A DNA stretch of 48,528 nt. Origin: CAYZZU01 sp964483105 (GTDB lineage: Bacteria; CG2-30-53-67). How positions within the stretch are numbered: the first letter of the stretch is position 1; every line of letters begins with the position of its first letter. The DNA lies in NCBI GenBank assembly GCA_964483105.1, contig CAYZZU010000020.1, positions 1-48,528 on the forward strand, written 5' to 3'. Under the pieces are notes generated by a model. The model worked only from the letters and a program-made list of their open reading frames with translations. It was not told where the DNA came from and ran no database searches. The position numbers were made by a program, and so were the translations under genes. Below, in pieces: positions 24,883-33,973 of this stretch.

Positions 24883-26325
24883 CTATGGGACCAGTGTCAC
24901 ACTGTAGCCGACGCCGAGCCTCACAATCAGAAGAACGACGCTCCCGGAATTCACGGCCTGTTCCATGGCCTTGCGGTAATCTTCCATCCTCGAAATCGGT
25001 ATGTTATTCACCTGGCGGATCACGTCTCCCGGCCGGATGCCTATTTTGTAGGCCTCCGAATGAGGGTCCACCTTCCGGATCAGCATCCCTTCGCCTTTCC
25101 CTCCCGCCGCGAGTCTCTTCACATCCAGTCCCAGCCATTGACTGGAAATCTTCAGGGCCACCTGCAGCGTGACCCGACCGCTTTTTACCCGGATCTTCCG
25201 GGTGGAGCCCTCCCTGAAAAGGGTCATGGGAACGGTGGCTCCCGCCTTGTAGGCCTCCAGGAGCGTGAGATAGGATTCACGGTCCGTGACGGCCCGCCCC
25301 CCGATCTCCATCAGGACATCCCCCTCGTGAAACCCGGCGGATTCGGCGGGACTTCCCGGAATCACTTTGGAGACCAGGAGACCCGTCTCTCCGGAAATAC
25401 CGAAATACTGGGCGATCTGGGGAGTCAGTTTCTGCAGAAAGACGCCGATCCACGGCTTGTGCACCTCTCCGAAGGCAACCAGGTCCTCGTAGATCCTCCG
25501 GGCGCGGTTAATCGGGATGGCGAAGCCGATCCCCTCGGCCTTCTGGTAGATCGCCGTGTTGATGCCGATCAGCTCCCCCTTGATGTTGAGCAGCGGCCCG
25601 CCGCTGTTCCCGGGGTTGATGGAGGCATCGGTCTGTATAAAATCCTGATAAATCCGGTTCCCGCTCCGGATCGACCGGTTCACGGCACTGATCACACCGG
25701 TCGTAACCGTGTTCGAAAGCCCGAAGGGATTACCGATGGCAATGACCGTCTCTCCGATCATCAGATCATCCGAACGCCCCATCCGGATGAAGGGAAGGTC
25801 ATGACCGGCCTTGATCTTCAGAACCGCCAGATCGGACCTGGGATCGGAACCGATCAGCATCGCGGGAAACGTCTGTTTGTCCTGAAGTCGAACCGAGATC
25901 TTTGATGCTCCGGAAATCACATGTTCATTCGTCAGAATATATCCCCCCCTGGAAATGATCACCCCGGACCCAAGACTCTTGACCTGAAACTCCCGCGGCG
26001 GGAAGGAGTTGAAAAACTCCTCGAAAAACCGGTTCATCAGGGGATCCCCCGTCCCGGATGAAAAAGGATACCGCTCTTCCTGGATCTGTTCCGTACTGAT
26101 GTTGACCACGACCGGCGAGGCCTTCTCCACGGCCCGGACCACGGCATCCCGACGGGGGTAGGAATTCTCCTCCGCATGAAGCATCCCGACCGGACCGGCA
26201 AAAAAAAGGATCCAGGCCACGTACAGAATCCATCGCCTCCTCCGTGCGGGGAAGAACTCGCCGCAAGACAGTTGCCGGCATGCAGCGATTCGCTGAGCCG
26301 ATGATCCGTGGGTTTGAATTCGCAT
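24883..26325 (-). CDS. degP: DegP/HtrA periplasmic serine protease
   Basis: A protein of about 480 residues with an N-terminal signal sequence (RRRRWILYVAWILFFAGP, cut after GMLHA). The trypsin-like domain has the catalytic triad H135 (LTNEHVISGA), D165 (RSDLAVLKI) and S241 (NPGNSGGPLLN), and the VTTGVISAVNR loop. Two PDZ domains follow: about 295-380, with GLLVSKVIPGSPAESAGFHE, and about 395-478, with GMLIRKVDPHSEAYKIGI. It degrades or refolds misfolded envelope proteins. The ribosome site AAGGAG is spaced for ATG 26325, while an ATG at 26334 overlaps the upstream stop. It shares an operon with bamD, another outer-membrane quality factor. Confidence 0.92.
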   Translation of the reverse strand: MRIQTHGSSAQRIAACRQLSCGEFFPARRRRWILYVAWILFFAGPVGMLHAEENSYPRRDAVVRAVEKASPVVVNISTEQIQEERYPFSSGTGDPLMNRFFEEFFNSFPPREFQVKSLGSGVIISRGGYILTNEHVISGASKISVRLQDKQTFPAMLIGSDPRSDLAVLKIKAGHDLPFIRMGRSDDLMIGETVIAIGNPFGLSNTVTTGVISAVNRSIRSGNRIYQDFIQTDASINPGNSGGPLLNIKGELIGINTAIYQKAEGIGFAIPINRARRIYEDLVAFGEVHKPWIGVFLQKLTPQIAQYFGISGETGLLVSKVIPGSPAESAGFHEGDVLMEIGGRAVTDRESYLTLLEAYKAGATVPMTLFREGSTRKIRVKSGRVTLQVALKISSQWLGLDVKRLAAGGKGEGMLIRKVDPHSEAYKIGIRPGDVIRQVNNIPISRMEDYRKAMEQAVNSGSVVLLIVRLGVGYSVTLVP

Positions 26326-26330
26326 CCCTG

Positions 26331-26996
26331 TCATCTCCTTGTTTCTTTCGGGATCGGAATGGAATACCGGCCCAGGACCGACCGGATCGCCTGCCGAGCC
26401 TCGGCCGGAGAGCCCTCCCGGATCCGTTCCAATGCCCCGGATTCCACCAGATCACGATAGACTTTACCTCTCCTGGTTTTATCCCGAACCGCCCGCTGAA
26501 CAAAAGGACGAACCTGTTTCAGGAGCCGCAAGAATTCCCGGTACTCCGGACCTATTTCTTGTTCGATCCGCCTGCGAATCTTCCGGGCCAGGGCCGGACT
26601 CCCACCACTTGTAGAAACGGCGATGGTCAGATCCCCTTTCCGAACCACGGCAGGTACAATAAAACGGCACAGTTCCGGATCGTCAACAACATTCAGAAGA
26701 ACACCTCTCGCCTCAGCCTCAGAGGCGGCCTTCCGGTTCACCTCGGAATCGTTCGTGGCGCAAATCACCAGACGCATTCCTTTCAGATCGGACGGATGAA
26801 AGCCACGAACCCGGCAGGAGACTTTCCGGGCTTCAGCCAGCCGGGAGAGGCCCGAAGTCAGAACCGGGCTGACCACCGTCACGCAGGCCCCGCAGGCGAG
26901 AAGAGACCGAACCTTGCGCTCCGCCACCTTGCCGCCGCCGATCACCAATACCGGTTCCGATTTGAGATTGAGAAAAAGAGGATAAAAGGGGTTCAT
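26331..26996 (-). CDS. Precorrin-2 dehydrogenase/sirohydrochlorin ferrochelatase (CysG N-domain)
   Basis: A protein of about 221 residues, the stand-alone N-terminal half of CysG (Met8/SirC type), which oxidises precorrin-2 and may insert iron to form siroheme. Motifs seen are the dinucleotide loop VLVIGGGKVAERKV, CATNDSEVNRKAASEA, NVVDDPELCRFIVPAV with the catalytic Asp, and VSTSGGSPALARKIRRRIE. The methyltransferase half is absent and would be separate. The start at 26996 (MNPFYPLF) fits the family; a TTG at 27008 adds four residues. It sits oddly between bamD and degP. Its stop overlaps the first possible degP ATG. Confidence 0.88.
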   Translation of the reverse strand: MNPFYPLFLNLKSEPVLVIGGGKVAERKVRSLLACGACVTVVSPVLTSGLSRLAEARKVSCRVRGFHPSDLKGMRLVICATNDSEVNRKAASEAEARGVLLNVVDDPELCRFIVPAVVRKGDLTIAVSTSGGSPALARKIRRRIEQEIGPEYREFLRLLKQVRPFVQRAVRDKTRRGKVYRDLVESGALERIREGSPAEARQAIRSVLGRYSIPIPKETRR

Positions 26997-27009
26997 AAAT
27001 GATGACAAA

Positions 27010-28119
27010 TCACCAGGGAATGATCTTCTCCATCAGCGACCGGTCGCGAAGGCGCGCCCCGGTATCCGCGGAAAGAGGCGGCAACCCTTCCGGGCAGGTC
27101 CGCTCCGGCTCTTTCTGTCCCAGCAGAAGGAGTCTCCGCCACAGTGAGTTCTTATCTCTCCCCTGGTAGGTTCCGGCCAGACCGATTTCACCTTTCCGTT
27201 GTCCCGACGCGGTTGCCGGATCGTGCCGTTCGGATCGAGAAAGGAGCTGATCGACTCCCGGGACAGGCGATACGGGCGCCCCGGCCAGAATATCCGATGG
27301 CCCCTCGTCTCTTTCTCCCTTGAAAAAATCTTCGATCGCAGCGTCCTGTCCCCCTTGCCGCCCGGAAACAAGCGGGATGAACTCACTGTTGGGATACTGA
27401 TTCACCAGGATACGCCGATATTCCTCGGCGTGGTCTTCGTCCTTCAACAATCGGTACGTTTTGTAGAGATAAAAGACCAGTTTGTCATCGATACCGGACC
27501 CCGGATAGAGAGTCAGCGCCTTTCTGAAGCGGTTAATCGCGGCAAAATACGCCTTCTTGCGCAGATAGAACCTGCCGATAAAAAACTCGTTTTCCGCCAG
27601 GAATCCCTGAATCCTCCGGATCCGTAACTTCGCGGGCGGAACAAATTCACTCCGCGGGAAATCCCGGACCAGCCGTTTGAATACTGCCAGCGCCTCCCTG
27701 GCGTTGCTCGTATCCCGATCGACGCTGTCGATCCGCCAGAAGTAACATTCACCGATCCGGTATTGAAGATAATCCGCGAAACGACCGCCCGAATGCAGCT
27801 TGAAAATCTCCTGATACTGTGTCCTCGCCGCTTCATACTCCTTCTCTTCAAAGTAACTGTCCGCCACCGAAATTTGCGCCAGAAGGGCAAGATCGGTCTC
27901 TTTCGCGATCACCTTGACCTTGTTGAAGATTTCCCGGGCCTTTTCAAACTGTTTCTCCCGGGCCAGGGAAACCCCCCGCTGATAGAGGTCGTGCGCGGCC
28001 GGCTCCGTTTTCGGGGTCCGGTTCTTCCAGAAGCAACCGCTGACGAAAGGAAAAGAAAGGAGGGAAACAACGAGCAGAAAAAGAACTCCTCCCTGATGGA
28101 GTATTCCGGATCCTTTCAT
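27010..28119 (-). CDS. bamD: BamD-like outer-membrane assembly lipoprotein
   Basis: A 369-residue lipoprotein. The signal peptide ends in the lipobox FVSGC (Cys29 from the chosen start). TPR-type helices then match BamD: LYQRGVSLAREKQFEKAREI, ADSYFEEKEYEAARTQYQEI, EALAVFKRLVRDFPRSEFV, ENEFFIGRFYLRKKAYFAAI and RRILVNQYPNSEF. BamD partners BamA in beta-barrel insertion. About 115 extra C-terminal residues after NSEF are polar, Gly/Asp/Arg-rich and not recognised, making it longer than typical BamD (about 245). The ATG at 28119 is preceded by GGAGAATCTTCC; an upstream start at 28155 has no such site and would add a hydrophilic stretch before the signal peptide. Confidence 0.85.
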   Translation of the reverse strand: MKGSGILHQGGVLFLLVVSLLSFPFVSGCFWKNRTPKTEPAAHDLYQRGVSLAREKQFEKAREIFNKVKVIAKETDLALLAQISVADSYFEEKEYEAARTQYQEIFKLHSGGRFADYLQYRIGECYFWRIDSVDRDTSNAREALAVFKRLVRDFPRSEFVPPAKLRIRRIQGFLAENEFFIGRFYLRKKAYFAAINRFRKALTLYPGSGIDDKLVFYLYKTYRLLKDEDHAEEYRRILVNQYPNSEFIPLVSGRQGGQDAAIEDFFKGERDEGPSDILAGAPVSPVPGVDQLLSRSERHDPATASGQRKGEIGLAGTYQGRDKNSLWRRLLLLGQKEPERTCPEGLPPLSADTGARLRDRSLMEKIIPW

Positions 28120-28172
28120 GGAAGATTCTCCAGACCAAAACATATGAAAATTCAATACATTATAAAGACTTT

Positions 28173-28201
28173 TATATATAGCTACCCTTCGGAAAAGTCA
28201 A
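28173..28201 (-). promoter_or_regulatory. Predicted sigma70 promoter of bamD-cysG-degP
   Basis: On the minus strand TTGACT (28201-28196) and TATATA (28178-28173) are spaced by 17 bases, about 55 bases upstream of the chosen bamD start. A perfect TATAAT hexamer lies a little further downstream but lacks a -35 partner. Confidence 0.5.
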
Positions 28202-28371
28202 GAGAAAAGAGGCCAGGCTTCCCTGAATGGTACAAAAAAACACTCCCGACACTTTCTAAAACGAGCTTCTACAACGAACCGGTCCGAACATTTCTATCGC
28301 TGGATTTGGGCTGATAAGATTATTTACTTTGTTCATCAGGTTTGATAATATAAATACCTTTTTAATGATTG

Positions 28372-31296
28372 ATGGGTTCGATAGAAAACGTGAAACAGAA
28401 TTGTATCGTCATCCAAGGGGCCAGGGCGCACAATCTCAAGGATCTCAGCCTGACCATTCCGCGTGACAAACTGGTGGTCATCACAGGCCTTTCCGGTTCG
28501 GGGAAATCATCCCTTGCCTTTGACACGATTTACGCGGAAGGACAGAGACGCTACGTGGAATCTCTTTCAGCCTATGCCCGGCAATTTCTGGAGAGGATGG
28601 ACAAGCCCGACGTGGAATCGATCGAAGGGCTCTCCCCGGCTATTTCCATTGAACAGAAAACCACCAGCAGGAATCCGAGGTCCACAGTCGCCACGGTCAC
28701 CGAAATCTACGATTACCTCCGTCTCCTCTATGCCAGGGTCGGTCGTCCCTCCTGCTATGTATGCGGAAAACCGATCACCTCTCAGACCGTCTCCCAGATT
28801 GTGGACCAGGTCCTGGCCCTTCCGGACAGGACCCGGATCCAGGTCCTGTCCCCCGTGGTCCGGGGCCGAAAGGGGGAGTACAGAAAAGAGTTTCTCCGGA
28901 TGCGCAAGGAGGGCTTCATTCGAACGCGCGTGGACGGCGAAATGTTTGAGCTCTCCCAGGAAATCGCTCTGGATAAAAACAAGAAGCACAAAATCGACAT
29001 CGTAATCGACCGCCTGGCCATCAAACCGGAGATCAGCCGGAGGTTGGCGGACTCCATCGAACTCGCCTTGAAATATTCCGAAGGAATCGTGATCATCGAC
29101 GTGCTGGGCGGGAAAGAACTTCTCTTCTCCGAACGGCTGGCCTGCATCGATTGCGGGGTCAGCTATCCCGACGTGGAACCTCCCCTCTTCTCCTTCAACA
29201 GCCCCCACGGGGCCTGTCCGGAGTGCGACGGACTCGGGACCCTGATGCGCCTCGACCCTGAACTCGTGGTTCCCAATCCGAACCTTTCGCTCCGGGAAGG
29301 CGCACTCCGGCCGTGGAGCAGGCGGAATACCTATTATTTTCATCAGATGATCGCCTCCCTGGCCCGCCACTACCGGTTTGATATCAATACGCCCTTCAAG
29401 GACCTCCCCGAAAAGGTGCGGGACGTTCTGCTCTACGGATCGGGAGAGGAAGAGATCGAGTTCCGGCTGGAAGGTAAAAACGACCGCTACAGCTACATCC
29501 GTCCCTTCGAGGGAATCATCCAGAACCTGGAACGCCGTTACCACGAGTCCGACTCCCCGACCGTCCGGGAAGAAATCGCCTCCTACATGGGGGTCTCGGT
29601 CTGCCCGGCGTGCCGGGGCGCAAGATTGAAACAAGAGAGTCTCTCTTTCACAGTGGGTGGAAAGAATATCGCCGAAATCACGACCCTGTCGATCCAGGAG
29701 GCGGAACGATTTTTCAGAACGCTTCTTCTTTCCGGAAGGGAAATGAAGATCGCCGAACGGATCCTGAAGGAGATCCGGGAACGACTCGGCTTTTTAAACA
29801 GCGTGGGACTGAACTACCTGACCCTGAACCGGACCGCGGCGACACTTTCCGGAGGCGAGGGGCAGCGGATTCGGCTGGCGACACAGATCGGATCCTCTCT
29901 CGTGGGCGTCCTCTACATCCTGGATGAACCCTCGATCGGTCTGCATCAGAGAGACAACCAGCGGCTTCTTTCCACCCTGAAACGTCTGCGTGATCTCGGC
30001 AACACCGTGCTGGTTGTGGAACACGACGAAGAAACCATTCTGAGCGCGGACCATGTCATCGACATGGGACCCGGCGCCGGTGAACATGGAGGCGAAGTGG
30101 TCGCCCAGGGATCCCCCGGGGAAATCATGCGGACCCCGCGTTCCCTGACCGGCAGGTATCTCAGCCGGGAACTCACCATTCCCGTCCCTGCCCGGCGACG
30201 TCCGGCGAAACGAGGCGCAATCACCGTGGTCGGTGCTTCCGAAAACAACCTGAAAGGGATCGACGTTTCCTTCCCGATCGGACTGTTCATCTGCGTGACC
30301 GGAGTTTCCGGTTCAGGGAAGAGCACGCTGGTTCTGGAGATTCTCTATAAAGCCCTCTCCCAGCGCCTCTACCGCAGCGGAATCAAGGCCGGCGCCTATC
30401 AAAAACTCCTGGGCATAGAAAAAATCGATAAGGTCATCGACGTGGATCAATCTCCGATCGGACGGACCCCCCGGTCCAATCCGGCCACTTATACCGGTGT
30501 TTTTACCGATGTCCGGAATCTCTTCGCCCAGGTCCCGGAGTCCCGGATGCGGGGTTACAAAGCCGGACGATTCAGTTTCAACGTCAAGGGAGGACGTTGC
30601 GAAGCCTGTCAGGGCGACGGCCTGGTCAAGATCGAGATGCACTTTCTCCCGGATGTCTATGTAGCCTGTGATATCTGCAAGGGAAAGCGGTATAACCGGG
30701 AAACCCTCGATGTCCATTACAAGGGGAAAAACATAGCGGATGTTCTGGATCTGACGGTGGCCCAGGCCCTGCGCTTCTTCGAGGCGATCCCTTCGATTGG
30801 ACGAAAGTTGCAAACCCTGCATGATGTAGGCCTGGAATACATCAAACTCGGCCAGTCGGCCACGACCCTCTCCGGCGGAGAGGCGCAACGGGTCAAACTC
30901 GCGAAAGAACTTTCCAAAAAGAATACGGGCAAAACCTTGTACATCCTGGACGAACCAACCACGGGGCTCCACTTCGCGGACATTCAGAAACTTCTGGATG
31001 TTCTGAATCGCCTCACCGACGCGGGCAACACGGTCGTGATTATTGAACACAATCTGGACGTCATCAAATCAGCGGATTACATTATCGACCTCGGCCCCGA
31101 GGGGGGAGACCGGGGCGGACGGGTCATTGCGCAGGGGACTCCCGAGGAGGTGATGGAAGTTCCCGGATCCTTCACGGGGCAGTACCTCCAGAGGATTCTG
31201 ACGCGGCCGGATTACGGGAACTCTTTCCGGAAGCAGGGGAAAATGGGAGGGGAGTTGCCGTTGCGAGTCGTCAGGACAGTGGAAGGATCACGATAA
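28372..31296 (+). CDS. uvrA: Excinuclease ABC subunit A
   Basis: A 974-residue damage-recognition ATPase of nucleotide excision repair. Two ABC modules are visible: Walker A GLSGSGKSSLAFDT near residue 37 and GVSGSGKSTLVLE near 645, with signature motifs TLSGGEGQRIRLATQIG and TLSGGEAQRVKLAKELS. All zinc-finger cysteine pairs are present (CYVCGKP, CIDCGVSYP with CPECDGLG, CPACRG, CEACQGDG with CDICKGKRY). Length is slightly above E. coli UvrA (940). The start codon is uncertain because no strong ribosome site is seen; ATG 28372 is chosen over the adjacent TTG 28369. I see no LexA-type box upstream. Confidence 0.95.
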   Translation: MGSIENVKQNCIVIQGARAHNLKDLSLTIPRDKLVVITGLSGSGKSSLAFDTIYAEGQRRYVESLSAYARQFLERMDKPDVESIEGLSPAISIEQKTTSRNPRSTVATVTEIYDYLRLLYARVGRPSCYVCGKPITSQTVSQIVDQVLALPDRTRIQVLSPVVRGRKGEYRKEFLRMRKEGFIRTRVDGEMFELSQEIALDKNKKHKIDIVIDRLAIKPEISRRLADSIELALKYSEGIVIIDVLGGKELLFSERLACIDCGVSYPDVEPPLFSFNSPHGACPECDGLGTLMRLDPELVVPNPNLSLREGALRPWSRRNTYYFHQMIASLARHYRFDINTPFKDLPEKVRDVLLYGSGEEEIEFRLEGKNDRYSYIRPFEGIIQNLERRYHESDSPTVREEIASYMGVSVCPACRGARLKQESLSFTVGGKNIAEITTLSIQEAERFFRTLLLSGREMKIAERILKEIRERLGFLNSVGLNYLTLNRTAATLSGGEGQRIRLATQIGSSLVGVLYILDEPSIGLHQRDNQRLLSTLKRLRDLGNTVLVVEHDEETILSADHVIDMGPGAGEHGGEVVAQGSPGEIMRTPRSLTGRYLSRELTIPVPARRRPAKRGAITVVGASENNLKGIDVSFPIGLFICVTGVSGSGKSTLVLEILYKALSQRLYRSGIKAGAYQKLLGIEKIDKVIDVDQSPIGRTPRSNPATYTGVFTDVRNLFAQVPESRMRGYKAGRFSFNVKGGRCEACQGDGLVKIEMHFLPDVYVACDICKGKRYNRETLDVHYKGKNIADVLDLTVAQALRFFEAIPSIGRKLQTLHDVGLEYIKLGQSATTLSGGEAQRVKLAKELSKKNTGKTLYILDEPTTGLHFADIQKLLDVLNRLTDAGNTVVIIEHNLDVIKSADYIIDLGPEGGDRGGRVIAQGTPEEVMEVPGSFTGQYLQRILTRPDYGNSFRKQGKMGGELPLRVVRTVEGSR

Positions 31297-31340
31297 ATTT
31301 TGTTGAAACGGACCCATATCCGGGAAAACAGGAGGGGATT

Positions 31341-32384
31341 ATGATTATCGTTATGCAGGCCGACGCGACGGCGGAACAACTGGAACGGGTGCTGAAAAAA
31401 ATCGAGGAACTGGGATACAGTCCTCACGTGATGCATGGGGTTGAACGGAAGGTGATCGGCGCCATCGGGGATGAGAAGGAGAAAGGTAGGCTCCAAGTCA
31501 TTGAAACCATGACCGGCGTGGAGTCCATGCTCCCCATCCTCATGCCCTACAAGCTGGCCAGCCTGGAAGTGCGAAAAGAACGGACCGTGGTGAAGGTCCA
31601 GGGAGCCAGCATCGGCGGACAAGAACTCATGGTCATCGCCGGCCCCTGTTCCGTGGAAAACCGGGAACAGATCCTGTCCGCCGCCCGCGCGGTCAAAAAG
31701 GCCGGGGCCAGCGTTTTCCGCGGAGGAGCTTTCAAACCCCGGACCTCTCCCTATTCTTTTCAGGGGCTGGGCGAAGACGGGCTCAAATTGCTCGCGGCGG
31801 CGAGAGAAACCACGGGACTTCCCATCATCACCGAAGTCTTGAATCCCCGCGATCTGAACCTGGTGGAACGTTACGCGGATATCATTCAAATCGGTGCGCG
31901 GAACATTCAGAACTTCGCCCTGCTCAAAGAGGTGGGGCAGACCCGGAAACCGGTCCTGCTGAAACGGGGGATGGCCACAACCGTCAAGGAATTCCTCATG
32001 TCAGCGGAATACATCCTCGCCGGAGGGAATGAAGAAGTCATCCTATGTGAAAGGGGAATCCGGACCTTCGAAACCGCGACACGGAACACACTGGACCTAA
32101 GCTGCATACCGGTCCTCAAGAGAAAGAGTCACCTTCCGGTACTGATCGACCCCAGCCACGCAGTGGGGAACTGGCAGTATGTTCCTGCCATGGCACGGGC
32201 GGCGGTGGCCGCAGGGGCCGACGGTCTGATGATCGAGGTACACCCGAACCCCGAGGAAGCCTTTTCCGACGGAGCCCAGTCCCTGAAACCCGACCGGTTC
32301 GAGCAATTGATGAAAGACCTCATTCCCTTTGCGAAGGCAAGCGGGAAAACCCTGCCCGGACAGAATGAAAGGAGAACCGAATGA
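31341..32384 (+). CDS. aroF: 3-deoxy-7-phosphoheptulonate synthase (type I-beta, with ferredoxin-like regulatory domain)
   Basis: A 347-residue enzyme that condenses PEP and erythrose-4-phosphate, the first step of aromatic amino acid synthesis. The N-terminal ferredoxin-like/ACT-type domain (about 1-70) is that of the Thermotoga-type enzyme, which binds Tyr or Phe for feedback control. The barrel shows the metal Cys in VIAGPCSVEN, GGAFKPRTSPYSFQG, IQIGARNIQNF, LLKRGMATT, DPSHAVGNW and MIEVHPNPEEAFSDG. The ribosome site AGGAGGGGATT is excellent. Its stop overlaps the nadB start, so aromatic and NAD synthesis genes are co-transcribed here. Confidence 0.94.
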   Translation: MIIVMQADATAEQLERVLKKIEELGYSPHVMHGVERKVIGAIGDEKEKGRLQVIETMTGVESMLPILMPYKLASLEVRKERTVVKVQGASIGGQELMVIAGPCSVENREQILSAARAVKKAGASVFRGGAFKPRTSPYSFQGLGEDGLKLLAAARETTGLPIITEVLNPRDLNLVERYADIIQIGARNIQNFALLKEVGQTRKPVLLKRGMATTVKEFLMSAEYILAGGNEEVILCERGIRTFETATRNTLDLSCIPVLKRKSHLPVLIDPSHAVGNWQYVPAMARAAVAAGADGLMIEVHPNPEEAFSDGAQSLKPDRFEQLMKDLIPFAKASGKTLPGQNERRTE

Positions 32385-33973
32385 CTGTAAACAGGGATCC
32401 CTACCTCCCGACGTTCTCCACCGATTTTCTCGTGATCGGAAGCGGAGTGGCCGGTCTTCGCGCCGCGATCGAGCTCAGCCGTCACGGGCAGGTCCTGGTC
32501 TTAACCAAAGATACGGCAAGCGCCGGCAGCACGGGGCAGGCCCAGGGAGGCATCGCCGTGGCCCTGAGTGACGAGGACCGGATTATCTTTCACCTCGAAG
32601 ATACGATCCGGGCCGGAGCGGGTCTCTGCAACCCCGAGGCCGTCCGGACTCTCGTGGAGGAAGGACCGGAACGGATTCTGGAGATGATCTCCTGGGGGGC
32701 CGAATTTGACCATGAAGGCGCCCACCTCGCCTTTACGCGGGAAGCGGCCCACAGCAAAAGAAGAATCGTTCACGCACAAGGCGATTCCACCGGGCGGGAG
32801 GTGGAACGGGCGTTGCTGGCCCATGTCAAGACCCTCCCGAATGTCAAAAAGCTCGATTTCCATTACACCATGGACCTGATCATCCGGGAGGGTACCTGTG
32901 TCGGAGTCTATCTTCTGAATGAAAAACAGCGTAAAATTTCAGCAGTCACGGCCAAAACCACGGTTCTTGCCACGGGAGGACTGGGATGTCTCTACCAACA
33001 GACCTCCAATCCCCCGGTTTCCACCGGAGACGGCATGGCCATGGCATACCGGGCGGGGGCGGAGCTGGTCGATATGGAATTCGTGCAATTCCACCCGACC
33101 ACGCTGTATCTCCCGGGGGCGCCTTCGTTTCTCCTCTCCGAGGCCATGCGCGGCGAGGGAGCCCGCCTCCTGAACATTTACGAAGAGGAGTTCGCCCAAC
33201 GCTATCACCCATTGAAGGAACTGGCTCCCCGCGATGTGGTCAGCCGGGCTATCGTATCGGAGATGGTGAAAACCCACAGTCGGAATGTCTATCTCGACCT
33301 GACCCATATGGACCCCGATTTCGTGCGGAGGCGCTTCCCCCAAATCGCTTCCACCTGTCTCTCCTACGGTGTGGATATCTGCCGGGACCATATCCCTGTC
33401 AGTCCGGCCGCTCATTACATGATGGGAGGCGTCAAAACAGATCTGGACGGGGCGACCAGTATCCCCGGTCTCTACGCCGCGGGAGAGGCCGCCTGCACCG
33501 GGGTGCACGGCGCAAACCGTCTGGCAAGCAATTCGCTGCTCGAAGGAGTGGTTTTCGGCGCACGGGCCGGAATGGCAGCCGCCCGTTTCGCGCGGGAAAT
33601 CCGGCGTCCACCGCAACAGGCGCCCAACCCTTTCCGCGGAAGATGCTTTCTATCCGAGGAGAAAAATGCCGAGTTCAATGAAATCCGCGGCGCCCTTCGC
33701 AAAATGATGTGGGATCGGGTCGGGATCATCCGTTGCGGCGATTCCCTCTCCAAAGCCATGAAACACCTCGAGGAGTGGAGCCCGTATCTGAAAAACCTTT
33801 ATGGTTCCCGGAACGGCCTGGAGCTGCAGAACATGCTTACCGTGGCCACGCTGATTACGCGGGCCGCGCTCCTGAGGAAAGAAAGTGTGGGGGCGCACTA
33901 CCGCACCGACTATCCGGACCGTTCACCGGATGCCGGGAAGGAACATATCCTGATGAAAAAAACCTCCGGTTAA
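32381..33973 (+). CDS. nadB: L-aspartate oxidase
   Basis: A 530-residue flavoprotein that oxidises L-aspartate to iminoaspartate for quinolinate and NAD synthesis. The FAD loop FLVIGSGVAGLRAAIEL is at the N-terminus. GSTGQAQGGIAVAL, the active-site region LVDMEFVQFHPTTLY, PRDVVSRAI, SPAAHYMMGGVKTD and GEAACTGVHGANRLASNSLL define the succinate dehydrogenase/NadB fold. The context and the SxxGxxQGG flavin region favour NadB over SdhA. Its ATG overlaps the aroF stop (ATGA), and its end overlaps the convergent Lon-like gene by 4 bases. nadA and nadC are not in the window. Confidence 0.93.
   Translation: MTVNRDPYLPTFSTDFLVIGSGVAGLRAAIELSRHGQVLVLTKDTASAGSTGQAQGGIAVALSDEDRIIFHLEDTIRAGAGLCNPEAVRTLVEEGPERILEMISWGAEFDHEGAHLAFTREAAHSKRRIVHAQGDSTGREVERALLAHVKTLPNVKKLDFHYTMDLIIREGTCVGVYLLNEKQRKISAVTAKTTVLATGGLGCLYQQTSNPPVSTGDGMAMAYRAGAELVDMEFVQFHPTTLYLPGAPSFLLSEAMRGEGARLLNIYEEEFAQRYHPLKELAPRDVVSRAIVSEMVKTHSRNVYLDLTHMDPDFVRRRFPQIASTCLSYGVDICRDHIPVSPAAHYMMGGVKTDLDGATSIPGLYAAGEAACTGVHGANRLASNSLLEGVVFGARAGMAAARFAREIRRPPQQAPNPFRGRCFLSEEKNAEFNEIRGALRKMMWDRVGIIRCGDSLSKAMKHLEEWSPYLKNLYGSRNGLELQNMLTVATLITRAALLRKESVGAHYRTDYPDRSPDAGKEHILMKKTSG

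Noticed and set aside
28120..28371. LexA/SOS operator upstream of uvrA
   Set aside because: Only a direct GAAC repeat near 28277-28290 was seen, not a palindromic SOS box.
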